Assembly (NCBI GenBank): GCA_036782715.1
Contig: DAIPYN010000033.1
Span: forward strand, 1-15,133
From: UBA3478 sp036782715
GTDB lineage: Bacteria; Bacteroidota; Bacteroidia; Flavobacteriales; Flavobacteriaceae
Direction: 5' to 3'
DNA: 15,133 nucleotides
Shown here: positions 8,337 to 12,984 of the stretch, in pieces
Position numbering within the stretch: position 1 is the first letter of the stretch
Layout: every line of letters begins with the position of its first letter
Made by a program: the position numbers and the translations under genes
Notes under the pieces: model-generated
Database searches by the model: none
Seen by the model: only the letters and a program-made list of their open reading frames with translations
Told to the model about the DNA's origin: nothing

Positions 8337-8364
8337 TTTCCGTTCGAAACCAAAAATTTAAACG

Positions 8365-9015
8365 ATGAAAACCGGAATAAAAGCAGTTCTTTATGTCATT
8401 TCTGTAGTGTTAGCCTACCAAATTTACCTTTCGGTAATGGCACCTATCACTTTTAATAAAAACCGTGAAGAACGTTTTTCAGCGGTTATCGAAAAACTTA
8501 AAGATGTTCGCGACGCTCAAGTAGCTTACAGAACCGTTAACGGTGAGTTTGCTAAAGATTTTGAAAGCCTAATCAGTTTCATCGATACAGGTGTTTACAC
8601 GATTACTCAGCAGAAGGATTCTTCTTTTATGAGATACAATCGAGTGTATCGTATTGATATGCAGGTGGACACAGTAGTGGTAGATACCTTAGGTACCGTT
8701 GCGGTTAAGGATTCTCTATTCAAAGGAGACAGTAGCTACAAAACTTTATTCAGCGTTCCTTTCGCGCAGAACGGAGAACGTTTTGAAATGAAAGCAGACG
8801 TTGTAAACAAACAAGGGTTTGACGCTCCTGTATTTGAGGCATCTGTTAAGAAAGACGTTGTTCTTTACGATCAACCAAAAGATCTTTTAGCTCGTGAAAA
8901 CGCGCACAACAGTATCGAGGAAGTTAATGGAAACACTATCAGAGTAGGGTCATTAACTGATGTAAGCACCTCTGGAAACTGGCCTTCTATCTACGACAAG
9001 AAGAAAAACAATTAA
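8365..9015 (+). CDS. Membrane-anchored protein of unknown function, pseudopilin-like layout
   Basis: A 216-residue protein with one N-terminal hydrophobic helix (about residues 6-27) after a short positive start MKTGIK, then a soluble part expected to lie outside the inner membrane. Just after the helix it has NKNREERFSAVIEKLKDVRDAQVAYRTVNGEFAKDFESLISFI. This pattern of a charged amphipathic helix followed by a Tyr/Gly 'AQVAYRxxNGEF' turn recalls type IV pilin or pseudopilin N-termini, though there is no prepilin peptidase site with the usual G|F-T-L-x-E. I recall similar proteins as conserved unknowns in Bacteroidota, but I cannot name a function. Codons look biased (many GTT, AAC, TAC, CGT), which suggests good expression. 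It is followed closely by DUF3822 and rsmD and has a consensus -7 box in front. Confidence 0.8.
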   Translation: MKTGIKAVLYVISVVLAYQIYLSVMAPITFNKNREERFSAVIEKLKDVRDAQVAYRTVNGEFAKDFESLISFIDTGVYTITQQKDSSFMRYNRVYRIDMQVDTVVVDTLGTVAVKDSLFKGDSSYKTLFSVPFAQNGERFEMKADVVNKQGFDAPVFEASVKKDVVLYDQPKDLLARENAHNSIEEVNGNTIRVGSLTDVSTSGNWPSIYDKKKNN

Positions 9016-9021
9016 TACCTC

Positions 9022-9732
9022 TTGGCTTTGACCTATCCAAAGTCAACAGATCAAACGATATCCATCCACATCACAACGGATGGATATCGTTTTTTTAGCA
9101 CTAAACGAAATCTATCCTTTAAAGGGTTATTTAGTGAACAATCCCTATATGAAGGGTTTAAGCTGTTCATTGATGAGCAAGAGATTAGCGAATCTTTAAA
9201 ACTGATTTATACCAGTACCAATACGCTGGTAGCTGAAGAACTTTTCAAAAAAGATAAAGCCGCGAACTACCTCAAATTTCAACTTAGGGCCCCTTATCAA
9301 TCAGCTTATAACGAAATTAGATCAATCGGTATTTACAATGTTTTCGAAAGCAATAACGAATTAGAAGCTGAGCTCCAAGCGAAAGGTATTAACCTTACCG
9401 TTTCTCATAGTGCCACAGAACTTATAAAGCGTGCCTTGGCGACACCAGATAAGTCTCAAGTTCGTATGGTAAGTGTTTTTCACGAGAGGCATTTTGAAGT
9501 CGTAGTTCATAAGGGTTCAGAGCTTTATGGTTATCACCAATTCCCTATCGTAGATGCCGAAGAAGTAAATTATTATCTATTACTCATCCATTCACAAACT
9601 CCTGAGACTAAAGAAGGTTTTGATCTAATTTTCTATGATTGTCATTCAAATTATGGAGGAGCAGCGGTTAAAAAAGTGGCTGAATGGAATGATGATTTGC
9701 AATACATCACTGAGATTTTTCCATTCATATAA
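9022..9732 (+). CDS. DUF3822 family protein
   Basis: A 236-residue protein that I recognise as DUF3822, a Bacteroidota family of unknown function usually found next to rsmD. The early strand TISIHITTDGYRFFS and the late part HERHFEVVVHKGSELYGYHQFP, then EEVNYYLLLIHSQ, fit the family's fold of two related halves, resembling an actin/ASKHA-like layout; that last point is inference. No signal peptide or membrane segment is seen. The start appears to be TTG at 9022, 6 nt after the previous stop; TTG at 9028 is possible. There is no ATG before the conserved N-terminal strand, so the gene really begins with a weak codon. A strong terminator-like hairpin lies inside codons 11-24. rsmD follows after 6 nt. 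Confidence 0.8.
   Translation: MALTYPKSTDQTISIHITTDGYRFFSTKRNLSFKGLFSEQSLYEGFKLFIDEQEISESLKLIYTSTNTLVAEELFKKDKAANYLKFQLRAPYQSAYNEIRSIGIYNVFESNNELEAELQAKGINLTVSHSATELIKRALATPDKSQVRMVSVFHERHFEVVVHKGSELYGYHQFPIVDAEEVNYYLLLIHSQTPETKEGFDLIFYDCHSNYGGAAVKKVAEWNDDLQYITEIFPFI
9053..9096 (+). terminator. Intrinsic-terminator-like hairpin inside the DUF3822 reading frame
   Basis: Perfect 15-bp inverted repeat: AAACGATATCCATCC at 9053-9067 pairs with 9078-9092, with a 10-base loop, followed directly by a T run through 9096 (seven T from 9090). This is the form of a rho-independent terminator for plus-strand transcription. It starts 37 nt after the stop of the 8365 gene, where a terminator would be expected, yet it is within the coding frame of DUF3822. 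Ribosomes starting at 9022 would cover it, so it may act as an attenuator. Confidence 0.75.
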
Positions 9733-9738
9733 AAGGTT

Positions 9739-10308
9739 TTGAGAATTATTTCAGGCACACATAAAGGTCGCAGAATATCTGCTCCAAAAAACCTTCCAGT
9801 AAGACCGACCACAGATCGAGCGAAAGAAGGACTATTCAGCGCACTATCACATCGAGTAAATTTTATTGAAATCAGTGTTTTAGACTTGTTCAGTGGCACC
9901 GGCAACCTCTCTTATGAATTCAGTTCAAGAGGCACCACAAGAGTTGATGCGGTAGATGCGCATCGTGGGGCTTGTCAATTTATTAGTAAAACCTCTGAAT
10001 TATTAGGTTTCAGTATTACAGCGATTTGTTCTGATGTGTTTAAATTCATTGCAAGGAGCACTCGACCTACTTATGATCTAGTGGTCGGAGATCCCCCATA
10101 CGATATTGGAGAAGCCAAGTATGTAGAACTCATTGATCGACTTACTACTCATCCGTCGTTACTCAACGAATCAGGAATTTTGATTTTAGAGCACGCTTCA
10201 AACTTGTCCTTTGACAATCACCAGAGCTTTGAGATGAAGAAAAAATACGGAAGTAGCACCTTTAGCTGGTTTGAAAAAAAAGCAGGCCGTAAGCCGGATT
10301 CTGTCTAG
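9739..10308 (+). CDS. rsmD: 16S rRNA (guanine(966)-N(2))-methyltransferase RsmD
   Basis: SAM-dependent methyltransferase that makes m2G966 in 16S rRNA of the 30S subunit. The 189-residue protein has the family N-terminus MRIISGTHKGRRISAPKNLPVRPTTDRAKEGLFSAL, the SAM-binding motif VLDLFSGTGNLSYEF (about 47-61) and the catalytic D-P-P-Y at 118-121. The start codon is TTG at 9739; the conserved N-terminus begins exactly there, so the choice is secure. It follows DUF3822 by 6 nt. The last codons (K-A-G-R-K-P-D-S-V-stop, 10279-10308) lie on the complement of the rnpB 3' end, so the C-terminal tail is set by RNase P RNA sequence and is probably not part of the enzyme core. Confidence 0.94.
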   Translation: MRIISGTHKGRRISAPKNLPVRPTTDRAKEGLFSALSHRVNFIEISVLDLFSGTGNLSYEFSSRGTTRVDAVDAHRGACQFISKTSELLGFSITAICSDVFKFIARSTRPTYDLVVGDPPYDIGEAKYVELIDRLTTHPSLLNESGILILEHASNLSFDNHQSFEMKKKYGSSTFSWFEKKAGRKPDSV

Positions 10309-10570
10309 CCCTGTCATTTATCTAGGCATCCAATTACTCAGATTCTCGAACCGCCTACCCTCCAATATCGAACGTGCCGCTCTCAAGCATTGGTTTACAT
10401 GGCGTTTCACCGCGTAGAGTTTACCTGGTTTCACTACAGCCGAACTGTACTTGCTTTCTGTTGCACTTGTCCTCACCTCACGATGGACGGGTGTTACCCG
10501 CTACGCTGCACTATGGTGTCCGGACTTTCCTCTTTATCTCAAAGGATAAAGCGACAAGGTGGCCTGCTTT
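10279..10570 (-). ncRNA. rnpB: RNase P RNA (bacterial type A)
   Basis: Catalytic RNA of RNase P, which matures tRNA 5' ends. Read on the minus strand it has the P1 strands AAAGCAGGCC (10561-10570) and GGCCTGCTTT (10279-10288), perfectly complementary over 10 bp. It also has the universal GAGGAAAGTCCGGAC (conserved region I), GTGCAACAGAAA, GGTAAACTC, the GGAGGGTAGGC...GCCTAGATAAATGAC segment of the P15-P17 area, and ACAGAATCCGGCTTA just before the 3' P1 strand. About 292 nt is short for type A. P3 appears as a simple 6-bp hairpin (10533-10538 with 10545-10550). A U8 tract follows the 3' P1 strand (A run 10274-10281 on the plus strand). The 3' end overlaps the end of rsmD by about 30 nt. Exact ends are inferred from P1. 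Confidence 0.95.
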
Positions 10571-10576
10571 AGATCG

Positions 10577-10605
10577 TAAAAGTAGCACTATTGTTAATAA
10601 TTCAA
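10577..10605 (-). promoter_or_regulatory. rnpB promoter (TTG-N18-TACTTTTA)
   Basis: On the minus strand TTG (10603-10605) is followed by 18 nt and TACTTTTA (10577-10584), close to the Bacteroidota consensus TTG-N17-23-TAnnTTTG with one mismatch at the last base. The predicted start lies near 10570, exactly where the P1 helix places the 5' end of RNase P RNA. Confidence 0.75.
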
Positions 10606-10650
10606 GGACTAGAACCCTTTGAAGTTCATAAATGATCGCTCAACGAAACT

Positions 10651-10658
10651 TATATTTG
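10651..10658 (+). promoter_or_regulatory. dnaX promoter -7 box TATATTTG
   Basis: TATATTTG is a perfect TAnnTTTG -7 box ending 5 nt before the dnaX ATG at 10664. The transcript would begin at or within a few bases of the start codon, giving a leaderless or nearly leaderless mRNA. A -33 TTG at the usual distance is not evident; the nearest, at 10619-10621, has a 29-nt spacer, which is too long. Confidence 0.65.
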
Positions 10659-10663
10659 TATCT

Positions 10664-12400
10664 ATGGAATCTTTCGTTGTATCAGCGTTAAAATATCGTC
10701 CGAAAGAATTTTCTGAAGTGGTTGGTCAAGAATCGATTACTAAAACTTTAGAAAATGCGATTACCAATAATCGTCTAGCTAATGCCCTTTTATTTTCTGG
10801 GCCAAGGGGTGTTGGTAAAACGACCTGTGCTCGAATTTTAGCGCATAAAATCAACGAGCAAAGTCTCGGAGACAGCGCTGAGAATGATTTTAGTTTCAAC
10901 ATTTTTGAACTAGACGCGGCATCGAACAACTCGGTTGACGATATTCGATCTCTTATCGATCAAGTTCGAATTCCACCAAGAATTGGCACGCACAAAGTGT
11001 ATATCGTCGATGAGGTTCACATGCTAAGTACAGCAGCTTTCAATGCCTTTTTAAAGACGTTAGAAGAACCTCCTAAACACGCTATTTTTATTTTAGCGAC
11101 CACAGAGAAACACAAAATTCTACCGACCATCTTATCTAGATGTCAGAGCTATGACTTTAAACGTATTGGTACGAAAGACATGGCAAATCATTTAAGAACG
11201 ATCGCTGAGGATCAAAAGGTTGAAGTCGAAGAAACCGCTCTTCATATGATTGCTGTTAAAGCCGATGGAGGCCTTCGTGATGCGCTTTCTCTATTTGATC
11301 GACTCATTAGTTTTGGCGGGAATAAATTAACAGCAGAAGATGTCAGTAAGCATCTCAACCTTCTAGACTTCAATAGTTTTTTCGAACTCACCCATAGTCT
11401 TTTAGAAAAAGACACACGATCAATACTATTGCAGCTGAATGAACTCATTAATGCCGGTTTTGATGCACAATTAATCATCTCAGGCTTAGGAGCTCACTTT
11501 AGAAATTTACTAGTGTCACAGAAAGAAGAGACTATCGCACTATTAGATAGTTCAGAAGAACTAGTCCCAATGTACAAAGAGCAGGCATCTAGTTGTTCTA
11601 TCGAATTTTTAATTGAAGGCATCGAGATTACTACCAAAGCTGATGCAGCGTATCGAGCAGCTAATAACAAGAGACTACTGATCGAACTCAGTCTACTTCA
11701 AATTGCTGGATTTTCAAATTCGGCTGAAAAAAAAAAGCCTAGTCTAATCCCCGTTGATGAGGTGAATGAAACCACCTCTACAACTTCATCGACAAAAAAT
11801 CAATCACCTGTTGATGCTGTTGAAAATAAAGTTGTTAAAGAAGAGTTAGATCAATCGAGCACCAAAGAAGAAATCTCCCCAATTCTAGATACAACTCCCG
11901 ATGTAGCTATCCACATTGAAAAACCTTCTTTAGGTAATTCTGTTTCGGGATTATCTCTGGCTGCAATACAGAAAAAGAAAGAGATTAAGCAAAAGCAAGA
12001 AGAAGCCAATAAAGTTTCTGGGCCCGAGTCTCTTGAGCCATTCACATTAGAAGATATTCAAGTTTACTACGACCAATATGTTGTCAGTCTTGAACAAAAA
12101 GGTAAAAAAATACTGGCCTCTAATCTTCAAATCGCTACCATTGATTTGATTGATTCTGAGACCTTACGAAGTACGGTTCCAAACGATACGATTCGCAGAG
12201 AAATCGAACAAGAAAAGGAGGCGCTCCTTATCTTCTTAAGAAAACGTACAAAGAATGACCGTATCCAATTACAAGTAGAGGTTTTAGAAACAGAGAACTC
12301 AGAAAACTTCATTTATACCCCAGAGGAAAAACTAGAGCACCTGATCTCTAAATACCCTGCCGTAGCAGAATTAAAACAAAAATTCTCCTTAGACCTATAA
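10664..12400 (+). CDS. dnaX: DNA polymerase III subunit gamma/tau
   Basis: Motor subunit of the clamp loader, 578 residues from ATG 10664. An upstream in-frame TTG (10619) is rejected because the promoter box lies between them and MESFVVSALKYRPKEFSEVVGQ is the usual N-terminus. Walker A is GPRGVGKTT (about 46-54), Walker B/DEVH is IVDEVHML (114-121), sensor 1 is ILATTEKHK and the arginine-finger motif is LSRCQ. The Cys4 zinc module normally found between Walker A and ELDAASNNSVDDIR is replaced by a short Cys-free stretch (about 61-80). Domain III ends near residue 350. A low-complexity, Ser/Thr/Glu/Lys-rich linker follows, then a C-terminal tau domain ending KYPAVAELKQKFSLDL. An A10 slippery run at 11727-11736 predicts a shorter gamma form of about 359 residues. 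miaE follows after 2 nt. Confidence 0.96.
   Translation: MESFVVSALKYRPKEFSEVVGQESITKTLENAITNNRLANALLFSGPRGVGKTTCARILAHKINEQSLGDSAENDFSFNIFELDAASNNSVDDIRSLIDQVRIPPRIGTHKVYIVDEVHMLSTAAFNAFLKTLEEPPKHAIFILATTEKHKILPTILSRCQSYDFKRIGTKDMANHLRTIAEDQKVEVEETALHMIAVKADGGLRDALSLFDRLISFGGNKLTAEDVSKHLNLLDFNSFFELTHSLLEKDTRSILLQLNELINAGFDAQLIISGLGAHFRNLLVSQKEETIALLDSSEELVPMYKEQASSCSIEFLIEGIEITTKADAAYRAANNKRLLIELSLLQIAGFSNSAEKKKPSLIPVDEVNETTSTTSSTKNQSPVDAVENKVVKEELDQSSTKEEISPILDTTPDVAIHIEKPSLGNSVSGLSLAAIQKKKEIKQKQEEANKVSGPESLEPFTLEDIQVYYDQYVVSLEQKGKKILASNLQIATIDLIDSETLRSTVPNDTIRREIEQEKEALLIFLRKRTKNDRIQLQVEVLETENSENFIYTPEEKLEHLISKYPAVAELKQKFSLDL
11727..11742 (+). promoter_or_regulatory. Slippery site in dnaX: A10 run with A_AAA_AAG, then stop in -1 frame
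   Basis: Ten A (11727-11736) followed by G encode Glu355-Lys-Lys-Lys358. Positions 11731-11737 read A AAA AAG in the zero frame, the same heptamer used for -1 frameshifting in E. coli dnaX. After a -1 shift (or one extra A in the mRNA) the next codons are GCC TAG (stop 11740-11742). After a +1 shift they are AGC CTA GTC TAA (stop 11745-11747). The product would be about 359 residues, ending just after domain III, a gamma-like protein. Confidence 0.7.
11753..11793 (+). promoter_or_regulatory. Possible stem structure downstream of the dnaX slippery site
   Basis: GTTGATGA (11753-11760) can pair with TCATCGAC (11786-11793) including one G-U. Inside, GGTG (11761-11764) pairs with CACC (11773-11776); alternatively GAGGTG pairs with CACCTC. 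The stem begins about 15 nt after the heptamer, farther than the usual 5-9 nt spacer, so a stimulatory role is uncertain. Confidence 0.35.
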
Positions 12401-12402
12401 TT

Positions 12403-12984
12403 ATGCTTGGATTAAAATTACCGACTGACCCAAGATGGGTGAATATCGTTGAAAAGAACATTGAAGAGATCCTCACCGATCATGCCTATTGCGAACAAAA
12501 GGCTGCAAGCACTGCGATTTCAATTATTATAGGTTTTCCAGACCGTTCAGAACTAGTCAAAGAGATGACTGCACTGGTACGAGAAGAGATGGGGCATTTT
12601 AACATGGTGCATGAAAAAATCGTTGAGAGAGGATGGAAACTCGGTAGAGAACGTAAAGATGAATATGTTATCGAGTTGATGAAATTCTTTCCAAAAGGAG
12701 GAAGCAAGACGACCCACCTCGTTCACAAGTTATTGTATGCTGCCCTTATTGAAGCAAGAAGTTGTGAGAGATTTAGGCTACTTTCTGAAAATATAGCCGA
12801 CGAAGAATTAGCCGATTTCTACCGCAACCTAATGGTAAGTGAAGCCAATCATTATACTATGTTTCTCGGTTTCGCAAGAAAATATGGTGACCGCAAGGAG
12901 GTAGATCAAAAATGGCAAGACTTATTAGCCTACGAGGCAGAAATCATGGCCAATCTTGGTAAGAAAGAAACCATGCACGGTTAA
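12403..12984 (+). CDS. miaE: tRNA-(ms2io6A)-hydroxylase MiaE
   Basis: Di-iron monooxygenase that hydroxylates the isopentenyl group of ms2i6A at position 37 of tRNAs reading U-starting codons. It has 193 residues, a normal length, and is all-helical as expected of the ferritin-like fold. Iron ligands are visible as E31 (HAYCEQKA), E62-x-x-H65 (REEMGHF), E117 (ALIEARS) and E147-x-x-H150 (SEANHYTMF). The ATG follows the dnaX stop by 2 nt with no promoter between, so it should be co-transcribed with dnaX. Its TAA overlaps the ppk1 stop on the other strand (12981-12984). It depends on MiaA and MiaB, which are not in the window. Confidence 0.94.
   Translation: MLGLKLPTDPRWVNIVEKNIEEILTDHAYCEQKAASTAISIIIGFPDRSELVKEMTALVREEMGHFNMVHEKIVERGWKLGRERKDEYVIELMKFFPKGGSKTTHLVHKLLYAALIEARSCERFRLLSENIADEELADFYRNLMVSEANHYTMFLGFARKYGDRKEVDQKWQDLLAYEAEIMANLGKKETMHG

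Noticed and set aside
10274..10300. Separate intrinsic terminator for rnpB
   Set aside because: There is a U8 tract, but the only strong stem before it is the long-range P1 helix; the local hairpin is weak, so it is described within rnpB only.
10374..10622. Plus-strand open frames of 82 and 60 codons after rsmD
   Set aside because: They lie on the complement of RNase P RNA; the conserved RNA signatures explain the sequence and the translations resemble nothing known.
10619..10663. Longer N-terminus for DnaX from TTG at 10619
   Set aside because: The extension spans the TATATTTG promoter box, and family proteins start at MESFVVSALKYRP.
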